Of a stretch of DNA of 12,489 nucleotides, positions 6,251 through 12,489 are shown piece by piece. The DNA is from CAYPEZ01 sp964409985. Lineage in GTDB: Bacteria > Patescibacteriota > Minisyncoccia > Phycocordibacterales > UBA6899. The notes below the pieces were generated by a model. That model made no database searches. It was not told where the DNA came from and saw only the letters and a program-made list of their open reading frames with translations. How positions within the stretch are numbered: position 1 is the stretch's first letter; the number at the start of each line of letters is the position of its first letter. Position numbers and translations under genes: made by a program. The stretch covers positions 1-12,489 of the forward strand of contig CAYPEZ010000026.1 in the NCBI GenBank assembly GCA_964409985.1. The letters run 5' to 3'.

Positions 6251-6640
6251 ATGGCACAGAAAAAACAATTATCTGTCATGATCGTGGATGATGATGCTTT
6301 CCTCCTCGACATGTATGCACTTAAATTTACACAAAATAATTTCACCGTTGTCCCAGCTCTTGGGACTTTGCAAGCCCTTGAAAAGCTTCAAGGAGGGGAG
6401 AAGCCGGATGTGATGCTTCTTGATATTGTGATGCCTGTTATGGACGGGCTTGAATTTTTGGAAAAGGTTAAGAAGGATAAGCTTGCCGAAGGGACTATGA
6501 TCATCATGCTTTCAAATCTCGGGCAAGATACAGACATTGACCGAGCAATCAAACTCGGAGCAGACGGGTATATTATTAAAGCCTCCGCAACTCCAAGTGA
6601 AGTTGTTGCAAAGGTTGAAGAGATTATGAAGAAAAAGTAA
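6251..6640 (+). CDS. Stand-alone CheY-like response regulator
   Basis: This 129-residue protein is a single receiver domain with no output domain. All signature residues are present: acidic pocket D13-D14-D15, phosphoacceptor D58 in MLLDIVMPVMDG, switch Ser88 in IIMLSNLG and Lys110 in YIIKAS. A phosphorelay partner is not in the window. It sits between pilB and pilT, so by context it may control pilus extension and retraction, as PilG/PilH do in Pseudomonas twitching chemotaxis; that is an inference. The frame is open upstream to a TTG at 6164, but the ATG at 6251 is preferred because the receiver fold begins right after it and a -10 box sits just before it. It is followed by pilT after 33 bases. 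Confidence 0.93.
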   Translation: MAQKKQLSVMIVDDDAFLLDMYALKFTQNNFTVVPALGTLQALEKLQGGEKPDVMLLDIVMPVMDGLEFLEKVKKDKLAEGTMIIMLSNLGQDTDIDRAIKLGADGYIIKASATPSEVVAKVEEIMKKK

Positions 6641-6673
6641 TTTCTGTGAGTTCTTGTTCTTTTGACATTATTT

Positions 6674-7738
6674 ATGGCTGAAGCAAAGAAAAAACTCGAA
6701 GAGCTTATTCTCACTGTTATTCATGAAGGAGCGTCCGACCTGCATATGATTTCAGGGAGACACGCTACGATTCGTGTGTCGGGGAACCTTGTCCCGCTAG
6801 TAAAAATTCCAATATTAACCCCAGAAGACACCGAGGCTCTTGTCAAAGAGCTTCTTGAAGACTTTAATTGGAAACTTTTTCTTGAAAAAAGAGAGGTTGA
6901 TTTTTCATTTAGTTTTGGCCGTGAAGCACGCTTCCGAGGCAATGCATACTACCAAAAGGGCACAATCGCTTGTGCGCTCCGTCTCATCCCTTCCAAGATT
7001 AAGACTCTTCGTGAACTTGGACTCCCTGATATTCTTGCGACCTTTACTCAAAGGAAACAAGGGTTCTTTCTTGTGGTGGGTCCTGTTGGACAAGGGAAGT
7101 CGACAACCCTTGCGTCGATGATTGATATGATTAATCATGAACGTGCTGAAAACATCGTTACGATTGAAGACCCCATTGAATATGTTTTTCAACCAGACCG
7201 CTCTCTCATTTCTCAACGCGAAGTGCGTTCAGATACTGAAGATTTTCACATTGCTCTCAAGGCAGCGTTCCGTCAGGACATTGATATTATTTTGATCGGT
7301 GAAATGCGTGGGTTAGATACCATTTCTACTGCGGTGACAGCGGCAGAAACTGGACACCTTGTATTCTCAACTCTCCACACCAACAACGCATCACAAACCA
7401 TCGATCGTATCATTGACTCGTTCCCTGAAGGACAGCAGGACCAAATTCGCGTCCAGCTCGCAGGATCACTTGCAGGAATTTTCTCTCAACGCCTTATCCC
7501 CAAGATCTCAGGGGGGCAAACGCTTGCTTATGAACTCCTCATCAATAACAGCGCAGTTGCAAATCTTATTCGTGAACGACGAACCCACGAAATTCCTATG
7601 GTGATTGAGACGGGAACTGAGCATGGAATGATTGATATGAATCGTTCACTTGCAGAGTTAGTAAGGAAAGGAGAGATTACTGTTGAGACCGCCTATCTCC
7701 ACTCCTTTAACCCACGAGGACTTGAGCGCATGATCTAG
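6674..7738 (+). CDS. pilT: T4P retraction ATPase PilT
   Basis: PilT is the hexameric motor that disassembles pili, powering twitching and DNA uptake. The 354-residue protein matches the family length. It has an N-terminal PAS-like domain (SDLHMISGRHATIRVSG, 21-37), Walker A GPVGQGKST (136-144), the Asp box EDPIEY, Walker B DIDIILIGEMRG (202-213) and the His box GHLVFSTLHTNN. The C-terminal element VANLIRERRTHEI corresponds to the AIRNLIRE motif essential for retraction. The first Walker A variable residues (V, Q) differ from the more usual GPTGSGKST but keep the GxxxxGKS/T rule. ATG 6674 is chosen over an in-frame TTG at 6662 because it gives the usual PilT beginning. No Shine-Dalgarno sequence is visible. 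pilC starts 4 bases after its stop. Confidence 0.95.
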   Translation: MAEAKKKLEELILTVIHEGASDLHMISGRHATIRVSGNLVPLVKIPILTPEDTEALVKELLEDFNWKLFLEKREVDFSFSFGREARFRGNAYYQKGTIACALRLIPSKIKTLRELGLPDILATFTQRKQGFFLVVGPVGQGKSTTLASMIDMINHERAENIVTIEDPIEYVFQPDRSLISQREVRSDTEDFHIALKAAFRQDIDIILIGEMRGLDTISTAVTAAETGHLVFSTLHTNNASQTIDRIIDSFPEGQQDQIRVQLAGSLAGIFSQRLIPKISGGQTLAYELLINNSAVANLIRERRTHEIPMVIETGTEHGMIDMNRSLAELVRKGEITVETAYLHSFNPRGLERMI

Positions 7739-7742
7739 GTAT

Positions 7743-8954
7743 ATGATTTATCGCTACAAGGCTATTGAATCAACATCTGGAACACAGCAAGCGGGAACCA
7801 TCGAGGCCGCAAATGTTGATGTTGCCATTGGAGCACTTCAGCGCAGGAACTTTGTTATCGTATCAATAGTTCCTGACACTGAAACTCCATTTTGGCAACG
7901 ATCATTTACCGTCTTTAATCCCATTAAATATAAAGATGTCGTTGTTCTCTCAAGACAAATCTCGACATTGTTTGGTGCGAACGTTTCTGCACTTCGAGTA
8001 TTTCAGCTCTTGGGTCAGGAGAATGAAAATCATGCCTTGCGCAAAAAACTTGGAGAAATTGCTGATGATATTCAGGGAGGAATGTCGCTTTCCAATGCGA
8101 TGGCAAAGCAAAACGATGTCTTTAGTGAATTTTACATCAACATGGTCAAATCTGGAGAAGAATCCGGAAATCTTTCATCGACATTTGATTATCTCGCAGG
8201 ATATCTTGATCGTTCCTATGAACTCACAAGCAAGACAAAGAATGCACTTATCTATCCCGCCTTCGTCATCACCGTCTTTGTCGCTGTGATGGTCATCATG
8301 CTTGTGGTTGTCATCCCTAAACTCGCCACAATTATTCTTGAGTCAGGTATTGAGGTTCCGGTATTCACCAAGATCGTCATTGGGGCGTCCAATGTCTTGG
8401 TTGAATGGGGGGTGCTCGCTGTTGCAATTATTATTGCGTTTGGTTTTTTGCTTTGGCGTTATTTCACTACGGCAGATGGAAGGGTGCTCCTTTCTCGAAT
8501 GATTCTGAGCCTCCCTGTTATCGGAGAACTGTATCGAAAGATCTTTCTCGCTCGTATTGCCGATAACGTGAATACCATGTTGACTTCAGGTATCCCTGTT
8601 GTTCGCACATTGGAAATATGTGCAAATGTTGTTGGGTCAAAAATCTACAAAGATCTCCTTATGGAAGCCTCAAACGCGGTCCGTGGAGGGAAGTCTCTCT
8701 CTCAATCACTTGACCCATATACACACGAGATACCAAAAATTATGGTGCAGATGATTCGCGTTGGAGAAGAAACAGGAGAAGTGGGTTCTATTCTTGAAAC
8801 ACTTGCTAAATTCTACAAACGTGAGGTTGATAATGCCATCGAATCTCTCCTTGGGATGATCGAACCGGCCATGATCGTGCTCTTGGGTGTTGGTGTTGGG
8901 GGTCTTTTAACTGCCGTGCTTATTCCCATCTACGACATCGCAACCTCGGTATAG
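7743..8954 (+). CDS. pilC: T4P inner-membrane platform protein PilC (GspF family)
   Basis: PilC is the polytopic platform that PilB and PilT act upon to add or remove pilin subunits. The 403-residue protein shows two GspF repeats. The first (about residues 65-190) includes LFGANVSALRVFQLL and the MVKSGEESGNLSSTFDYLA motif; the second (about 268-395) includes MLTSGIPVVRTLEI and MIRVGEETGEVGSILETLAKFY. Membrane helices lie at about 168-192, 215-238 and 373-397, the usual three. Its length is the family norm. The start is 4 bases after pilT, so the two are probably cotranscribed and translationally coupled. No truncation or odd residue is seen. Confidence 0.95.
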   Translation: MIYRYKAIESTSGTQQAGTIEAANVDVAIGALQRRNFVIVSIVPDTETPFWQRSFTVFNPIKYKDVVVLSRQISTLFGANVSALRVFQLLGQENENHALRKKLGEIADDIQGGMSLSNAMAKQNDVFSEFYINMVKSGEESGNLSSTFDYLAGYLDRSYELTSKTKNALIYPAFVITVFVAVMVIMLVVVIPKLATIILESGIEVPVFTKIVIGASNVLVEWGVLAVAIIIAFGFLLWRYFTTADGRVLLSRMILSLPVIGELYRKIFLARIADNVNTMLTSGIPVVRTLEICANVVGSKIYKDLLMEASNAVRGGKSLSQSLDPYTHEIPKIMVQMIRVGEETGEVGSILETLAKFYKREVDNAIESLLGMIEPAMIVLLGVGVGGLLTAVLIPIYDIATSV

Positions 8955-8960
8955 CCCTGA

Positions 8961-9064
8961 ATAATGTTATCCACAGGCGCTTCTCCCATAAAGGGAGGGG
9001 TGGGGGTACAATACCCCTATACACGGCGATGACCCTCGCCTAAGGTATTTATTGGGAACATTAT
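8961..9064 (+). other. Structured inverted-repeat spacer between pilC and pilin
   Basis: No gene lies in 8955-9095. The spacer is closed by an 8-bp inverted repeat ATAATGTT (8961-8968)/AACATTAT (9057-9064), extendable by CCA (8971-8973)/TGG (9053-9055). Inside lie three adjacent hairpins: 8978-9002 (10 bp with three G-T pairs, ATAAA loop), 9003-9017 (GGGGTA/TACCCC, CAA loop, abutting the first), and 9025-9040 (GGCGA/TCGCC). A TACAAT box (9007-9012) within the second hairpin could instead be a -10 promoter element. The folding is by eye only. No T-tract follows, so it is not a simple terminator. It matches no riboswitch consensus that I recognise. Confidence 0.45.
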
Positions 9065-9080
9065 CATTCAACAGTTTAAA
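9052..9080 (+). promoter_or_regulatory. Possible promoter of the first pilin gene
   Basis: TTGGGA (9052-9057) and TTTAAA (9075-9080) are each four of six to the -35 and -10 consensus and are exactly 17 bases apart. A start near 9087 would leave a 9-base leader before the ATG at 9096, like the other short leaders in this window. The -35 overlaps the closing arm of the inverted repeat. The TACAAT at 9007-9012 is an alternative -10 that would give an about 77-base leader. Confidence 0.35.
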
Positions 9081-9095
9081 AATTTAACACGATTT

Positions 9096-9674
9096 ATGAC
9101 ACTTCGTTCGGCAAAAAGAGGTTTTACACTCATTGAACTTCTCGTCGTCATTGCGATCATCGGTATTCTCTCTTCAGTGGTTCTCGCATCTCTTGGGACC
9201 GCTCGTGAGAAGGCACGTGACGCGACACGTATTTCAGATATTAAAAACATTCAGTTGGCTTTGGAGCTCTACTACGACTCTCGTCAGTCATACCCTGGCC
9301 AAACGACGAATGCACTCTATGCAGCAACCGGACTTCTCGATGCGGCTGCCTGGACAACAAATCCGTTCTCAGGAGCAGGGAATTATATTCCTAACATCCC
9401 AGTAGATCCACTTATTTCACGAGGCGCAACATTTGCGTACTCATACATTGGTGTTGATGCTGCGGGAACAGCAGTGTGTTTCGGTGCATTTTCTGGCAAC
9501 GCACCTGTTCCATGTCAGGGGTATCTCCTTGGTGCGTCACTTGAGCGCAGCGATAACCCAGTTCTCAACAATGACGTTGATGCAACTGTTGCTCCTTTCT
9601 ACGGAGCTGATGCGGGTGTCTGTGGAGCAAATGGTGCTGTGACAAACGGGCACTGCTATGCGGTTCGACCATAA
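9096..9674 (+). CDS. pilA: Type IV prepilin, likely major pilin
   Basis: This 192-residue prepilin has a 9-residue basic leader ending KRG, then F10 and the hydrophobic helix FTLIELLVVIAIIGIL with the required Glu at mature position 5 (E14). PilD would cut after G9 and methylate F10. The helix continues into GTAREKARDATRISDIKNIQLALELYYD, a typical alpha1-C. The globular part contains four Cys (128, 140, 176, 187) that could form two disulphides. It is a close paralogue of the next gene, including the GYLLGASLERSDNP motif. A strong terminator directly after it and its own upstream control region suggest a separately regulated, highly expressed subunit, hence the major-pilin guess. No Shine-Dalgarno sequence is present. 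Confidence 0.88.
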   Translation: MTLRSAKRGFTLIELLVVIAIIGILSSVVLASLGTAREKARDATRISDIKNIQLALELYYDSRQSYPGQTTNALYAATGLLDAAAWTTNPFSGAGNYIPNIPVDPLISRGATFAYSYIGVDAAGTAVCFGAFSGNAPVPCQGYLLGASLERSDNPVLNNDVDATVAPFYGADAGVCGANGAVTNGHCYAVRP

Positions 9675-9690
9675 CTCTAATGCTATCTTT

Positions 9691-9721
9691 AAAAAAACCG
9701 TCCCAGTGGGACGGTTTTTTT
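9691..9721 (+). terminator. Strong intrinsic terminator after the first pilin
   Basis: CCGTCCC (9698-9704) pairs perfectly with GGGACGG (9708-9714) around a 3-base loop, followed by seven T (9715-9721). The seven A before it extend the stem and make it bidirectional in principle. It lies 17 bases after the stop at 9674 and separates the two pilin genes. Confidence 0.92.
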
Positions 9722-9727
9722 ATTTTC

Positions 9728-9736
9728 TGATAACAT
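9728..9736 (+). promoter_or_regulatory. Extended -10 before the second pilin
   Basis: TG-A-TAACAT follows directly behind the terminator and ends 8 bases before the ATG at 9745, predicting a transcript that starts within about two bases of the start codon. A promoter here is needed if the terminator is efficient. No -35 is visible because the terminator stem occupies that place. Confidence 0.4.
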
Positions 9737-9744
9737 ATCTGTAC

Positions 9745-10281
9745 ATGCGCACATTACACAAAGGGTTTACCCTCATTGAGCTTCTTGTCACTATCGCAAT
9801 TATTGGCATTCTTGCTTCATCAGTGCTCGCTGCTGTAGGAAATTCTCGTGCGAAAGCTAGAGACGCAAAACGTATTTCTGGGATAAGCGAAATACAAAAG
9901 TCGCTCGAAATATACTACGACGCTTTTCAGACATACCCTTCTTCAACACCAAGCGGTTACACAGGGGCAGATGCGGCACTTCAAATGATTTATGCGCTAG
10001 GATATCTTCATAGTGATCCATCTCAGTCTGGAAATACCTACCAATATTTCGGTGGGTCAGAAAATGTTGCGCCTTATACTGAGTGTACAGGAGTGGGATG
10101 TCGGGGGTATGCGCTCTCTGTCTCTCTTGAACGTGAAGATAATCCGCTTCTAGCAAAAGATGCGGATATTCAAGTGTTAAGTGGAGGGGTGATTTTTGAC
10201 GGCGCCTCAAATGATTGTGGTGCTACAGCAGGCTCTCCTGAACTCTGTCTTGATGTAACCCCCCTTCAAATTCAACAATAA
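9745..10281 (+). CDS. Second type IV prepilin, paralogue of the first
   Basis: This 178-residue prepilin has a 7-residue leader ending HKG, then F8 and FTLIELLVTIAIIGIL with Glu at mature position 5 (E12). The N-terminal half closely parallels the upstream pilin (RAKARDAKRISGISEIQKSLEIYYD), and the C-terminal half keeps GYALSVSLEREDNPLL and four Cys (114, 119, 158, 168). The frame is open upstream to 9658, through the terminator, but that part is not coding: only the ATG at 9745 gives a normal prepilin leader. It may be a minor pilin or an alternative major one; sequence alone cannot decide. pilD follows after 12 bases. Confidence 0.88.
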   Translation: MRTLHKGFTLIELLVTIAIIGILASSVLAAVGNSRAKARDAKRISGISEIQKSLEIYYDAFQTYPSSTPSGYTGADAALQMIYALGYLHSDPSQSGNTYQYFGGSENVAPYTECTGVGCRGYALSVSLEREDNPLLAKDADIQVLSGGVIFDGASNDCGATAGSPELCLDVTPLQIQQ

Positions 10282-10293
10282 TGAAATCATGAT

Positions 10294-11129
10294 ATGAGTA
10301 TTTTTTCATTTGATACCCTTTCTGGAATGGCTGTCTTTTTTCTTGGTGTGATGATCGGGAGTTTCTTGAATGTGGTTGTGTACCGGTATCGCACTGGGGC
10401 AAAAATTGTCAACGATCGCTCTCGGTGTATGTCTTGCGGAAAAACATTAACACCAATGATGCTCATCCCGATCCTAAGCTTTCTTTTTCAGAAAGGGAGA
10501 TGTGCGTACTGCCATTCTAGGCTTTCTTGGCAGTATCCTATGACGGAGTTTCTTGAAGGATGTATTGCTCTTTCCGTATATGTTGTCCTTGGAGAAAATA
10601 TCTTTACAGAGGGAGCTCTTTTGATAAAAGCAATTTTTACACTTGCTTTCTTTTCTGTGCTTCTTGTTATTACCATGTATGACTGGAAGCACAAAATTAT
10701 TCCTGACAGACTCTCTATTCTTCTTGGAATTCTTGGCGCAGGATACGCATTGTTGTTGAGTTGGATGGGAGAGCGCCATTTCCTGATGTCAATATATGCA
10801 GGGCTTGGGGTTGCAGTCCCGTTTGTGTTTTTGTGGGGGTGTTCTCGGGGGAAATGGATGGGCCTTGGTGATGCAAAACTTATCGTGGGACTCGGTTTTT
10901 TTCTTGGGTATCCCATTGCACTATCTATGCCGATTTTGGCGTTTTGGCTGGGAACTATCCCCGCAATTCTGTTGCTCCTCTTCCGTAAGGGGATTACAAT
11001 GAAGAGTGAGATNNNNNNNNNNGTGAGATTCCGTTTGGGCCGTTCCTTGCGCTTGCGACATTTCTTCTCTATGTTTATCCGATCGATATTCTTCAACTTC
11101 AAACGATCTGGCCAGATATTCTTGGCTAA
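10294..11129 (+). CDS. pilD: Prepilin peptidase/N-methyltransferase PilD, interrupted by an N-gap
   Basis: PilD is the membrane aspartyl protease that removes prepilin leaders and N-methylates the new terminus. The N-terminal domain has GSFLNVVVYRY (22-32) and the two zinc CxxC pairs C45/C48 and C70/C73. The peptidase has both catalytic Asp: D130 in MYDWKHKIIPD and D193 in GLGDAKL. Multiple membrane helices fill the rest. After residue 239 (KSE) there are ten Ns. Beyond them the continuing PilD reading frame is a different one: from 11025 it reads EIPFGPFLALATFLLYVY and ends at TAA 11127-11129. The bases GTGAGAT occur on both sides of the gap; merging them gives an uninterrupted protein of 272 residues, a usual PilD length. 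The gene is therefore probably intact and the apparent frameshift is an assembly artefact. Confidence 0.93.
11013..11022. other. Assembly gap (10 N), probably artificial
   Basis: Ten N lie inside pilD. The 7 bases before them (11006-11012) and the 7 after them (11023-11029) are both GTGAGAT, as expected when two overlapping contig ends were joined with a fixed-length spacer instead of being merged. Removing 17 positions restores the frame. Confidence 0.9.
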
Positions 11130-11727
11130 AGAGAGAAGCATCTTCCATATTCCCTCTAGGAAATTTCTAGGTGGATTTATGACGATAGAGCTCTTAATAT
11201 CCATACTTATTATGGGTATGATGTCGTCAATCGTTATTTCTGCAAACGCAACAATGTCTTCTCGTTTGCAGACAGACAACCTTGCCCACCTTATTGCGCT
11301 TACTATCCGTGAAGCACAGACCAAGGCGCTCTCAGCGAGTGCTCCTGTGGGTGTCATTAATGCGAGTGGTGTTCCAGGATATGGGGTCTATATCTCTGGA
11401 GCACAAAATACCGTCACTTCATTTACAGAAACTGGGACAAATATGTATTACAGAGAAGGAGAGTCTATGGCGGATACGCCAACCCCCCTAGGTCGTGGGT
11501 TTACTATTTCTGATCTTACAGCCGTGCGTGCAGGAGTTTCAGAAACACTAGACATCACAGGCGTAAGTATCTATTTTAAAAGACCAAAACAAGATGCCAA
11601 AATTTACTATACTGTTGGGGGAGCTATGATCGAGGGACAATCTGCCACAATCTCTATTCGAGCACCTCGTGGTGGACTTGTAAAAAATATTACCGTCACA
11701 GCAACTGGGCAAATCTCTGTGCAGTAA
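11122..11727 (+). CDS. GspH/FimT-like pseudopilin
   Basis: The prepilin signal is clear: SRKFLGG, then FMTIELLISILIMGM, with Glu at mature position 5, followed by a helix and a beta-rich domain containing an IREAQTKAL segment typical of GspH/FimT. Such minor pilins prime pilus assembly at the tip; some FimT proteins bind DNA. The nearest ATG (11179) would be residue 2 of the mature protein and leave no leader, so a start further upstream is needed. The best candidate is TTG at 11122, which overlaps the pilD stop by 8 bases and gives an 18-residue leader and 201 residues in total. ATG at 11071 would give a 35-residue leader and a 59-base overlap, which is less likely. Start confidence is low; family confidence is good. 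The next gene begins 4 bases after its stop. Confidence 0.8.
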   Translation: MAKERSIFHIPSRKFLGGFMTIELLISILIMGMMSSIVISANATMSSRLQTDNLAHLIALTIREAQTKALSASAPVGVINASGVPGYGVYISGAQNTVTSFTETGTNMYYREGESMADTPTPLGRGFTISDLTAVRAGVSETLDITGVSIYFKRPKQDAKIYYTVGGAMIEGQSATISIRAPRGGLVKNITVTATGQISVQ

Positions 11728-11731
11728 TCCT

Positions 11732-12355
11732 ATGCATCGGACGAGGTCATATTCATCTGGCGGGTTCACGATAGTTGAAATGATTGTTGCGGTCGGTATG
11801 TTTACTGTGCTCATGCTCTTGATCATGGGAGCATTTCTTTCTGTTACCGATGCGTCAAGAAAGACACGAAGTACGCGTGTTGCGCTCGATAACGTCAGTG
11901 CCGCAGTAGATTATATGGCTCGAGAGATCAGATTGGGAAGTTATTTCCGCTGTGAAAATGATGCAGGAGTTCCATCAATTGCAGTAGCAGACATGGGGAC
12001 CATGGCAGACTGCGCATATGGCACTGGAGGAAATATACTCTCGCTTGAACGAGCAGGAGGAGTACTTGGAAATACTGGAGATCAGCTCGTTTTTTGGTAC
12101 GACAATGGTAGACTCTGGCGTTCTACTGACAGCGGAGTTACAGCAGAACCTTTGACAGCCGCTGAGCTCAATATTACGTATTTCCGATTTTTTGTAACAG
12201 GAACGGGGTACTCTATTGCTGGGGGGCCAGCAGATCAACCTAAGGTTACTATTGTCATGCGCGGGGTTTCTGGTGGAGGAAAAGTAAAAACCCAAACGTC
12301 CTTTAGCCTTCAGACGACACTTTCAGCGAGAACGCCAAATATCCCTCCATCATGA
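11732..12355 (+). CDS. PilW/GspJ-like minor pilin
   Basis: This 207-residue prepilin has an 11-residue leader (ending SSGG), then F12 and FTIVEMIVAVGMFTVLMLLIMGAF with Glu at mature position 5 (E16). VDYMAREIRLGSYFRCEND after the helix is characteristic of the PilW/GspJ group, which forms part of the minor-pilin tip complex with PilV/GspI and FimT/GspH. Two Cys (in YFRCEND and ADCAYG) may form a disulphide. It lies between the FimT-like gene (4 bases) and the PilV-like gene (4-base ATGA overlap), so the three are surely cotranscribed. No Shine-Dalgarno sequence is visible. The protein is complete, stopping at TGA. Confidence 0.85.
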   Translation: MHRTRSYSSGGFTIVEMIVAVGMFTVLMLLIMGAFLSVTDASRKTRSTRVALDNVSAAVDYMAREIRLGSYFRCENDAGVPSIAVADMGTMADCAYGTGGNILSLERAGGVLGNTGDQLVFWYDNGRLWRSTDSGVTAEPLTAAELNITYFRFFVTGTGYSIAGGPADQPKVTIVMRGVSGGGKVKTQTSFSLQTTLSARTPNIPPS

Positions 12356-12489
12356 TTTCTTTATTTCAATTCATCCTTGATATCTCTGAGGTTCTTTTAT
12401 TTACACAAAAAAGAAGATGTTTTTCTCGCGGATTTACTCTTCTTGAGACCGTCGTTGCTATTGCTGTACTCATGCTTGGTGTCCTAGGG
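12352..12489 (+). CDS. PilV/GspI-like minor pilin, cut by the window end
   Basis: The ATG overlaps the preceding stop (ATGA). The 46 visible codons give a long 27-residue leader ending RRCFSRG, then F28 and FTLLETVVAIAVLMLGVLG, with Glu at mature position 5 (E32). The ETVVAIAVLMLGVLG sequence is the usual signature of PilV/GspI. No stop is reached before 12489. The leader is longer than usual and its first part (residues 1-17) is hydrophobic; no other in-frame ATG exists before the cleavage site. Position after a PilW-like gene supports the call. Confidence 0.82.
   Translation, partial: MISLFQFILDISEVLLFTQKRRCFSRGFTLLETVVAIAVLMLGVLG

Noticed and set aside
6662..6667. Perfect -35 consensus TTGACA before pilT
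   Set aside because: It lies only 6 bases before the ATG, so its -10 and transcript start would fall inside the gene; no -10 at the right distance supports it.
8967..8975. Perfect DnaA box TTATCCACA
   Set aside because: Only one copy is seen and there is no dnaA/dnaN or AT-rich unwinding region, so an origin is not supported; a single 9-base match is plausible by chance.
9658..9744. Upstream extension of the second pilin
   Set aside because: It would be read through the intrinsic terminator and overlap the first pilin; the ATG at 9745 gives a normal prepilin leader.
10294..11727. Single PilD-pseudopilin fusion protein
   Set aside because: The fusion exists only because the N-run puts the sequence out of frame; the true PilD end is in another frame with a stop at 11127-11129.
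1..12489. CRISPR array, insertion sequence or prophage genes
   Set aside because: No regularly spaced direct repeats, transposase, integrase or phage-like proteins are seen.

Overview
The window carries an almost complete type IV pilus (T4P) assembly locus, read left to right from about position 1540 to the right edge. The tight packing, short intergenic spaces, near absence of Shine-Dalgarno sequences, the pilM-pilN-pilO-small pilP-like-pilB-receiver-pilT-pilC-pilin-pilD-pseudopilin order and the lack of any secretin (pilQ) fit a Candidate Phyla Radiation (Patescibacteria) genome, most likely Parcubacteria-like. That placement is an inference from gene order and protein style, not from a marker gene. 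TGA ends two genes here and is not seen as an internal sense codon, which argues against the recoded (code 25) CPR lineages.

Left edge (1-352): GC-rich palindromic non-coding DNA, an inverted partial copy of a tRNA 3' end, a hairpin terminator, and a tRNA-Ser(GCT) gene on the minus strand. Then come a small anchored protein of unknown function (353-853, plus strand) and, converging on it, a ComFC-type phosphoribosyltransferase (877-1491, minus strand), a family associated with competence and DNA uptake.

Pilus locus (1534-12489): pilM, pilN, pilO and a small PilP-like anchor protein form the inner-membrane platform. Next come the extension ATPase pilB, a stand-alone CheY-like receiver, the retraction ATPase pilT and the platform protein pilC. 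A 140-base spacer full of inverted repeats leads to a major-type pilin, an intrinsic terminator and a second, paralogous pilin. The prepilin peptidase pilD follows, then three pseudopilin/minor-pilin genes (GspH/FimT-like, PilW/GspJ-like and a PilV/GspI-like one cut by the window end). PilD would process all five prepilins. PilB and PilT would power extension and retraction through PilC and the PilM-N-O platform, and the receiver may tune the motors. With comFC nearby, DNA uptake as well as twitching or attachment is plausible.

Three points deserve attention. (1) The run of ten Ns inside pilD is a scaffold artefact: the same 7 bases lie on both sides of it, and collapsing them restores the canonical PilD C-terminus. 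(2) Several genes have a -10-like box only 6-14 bases before the start codon, often as GTGCTA followed by an AT-rich triplet, suggesting leaderless or very short-leader mRNAs. (3) The pilC-pilin spacer folds on paper into a closed multi-branch structure.
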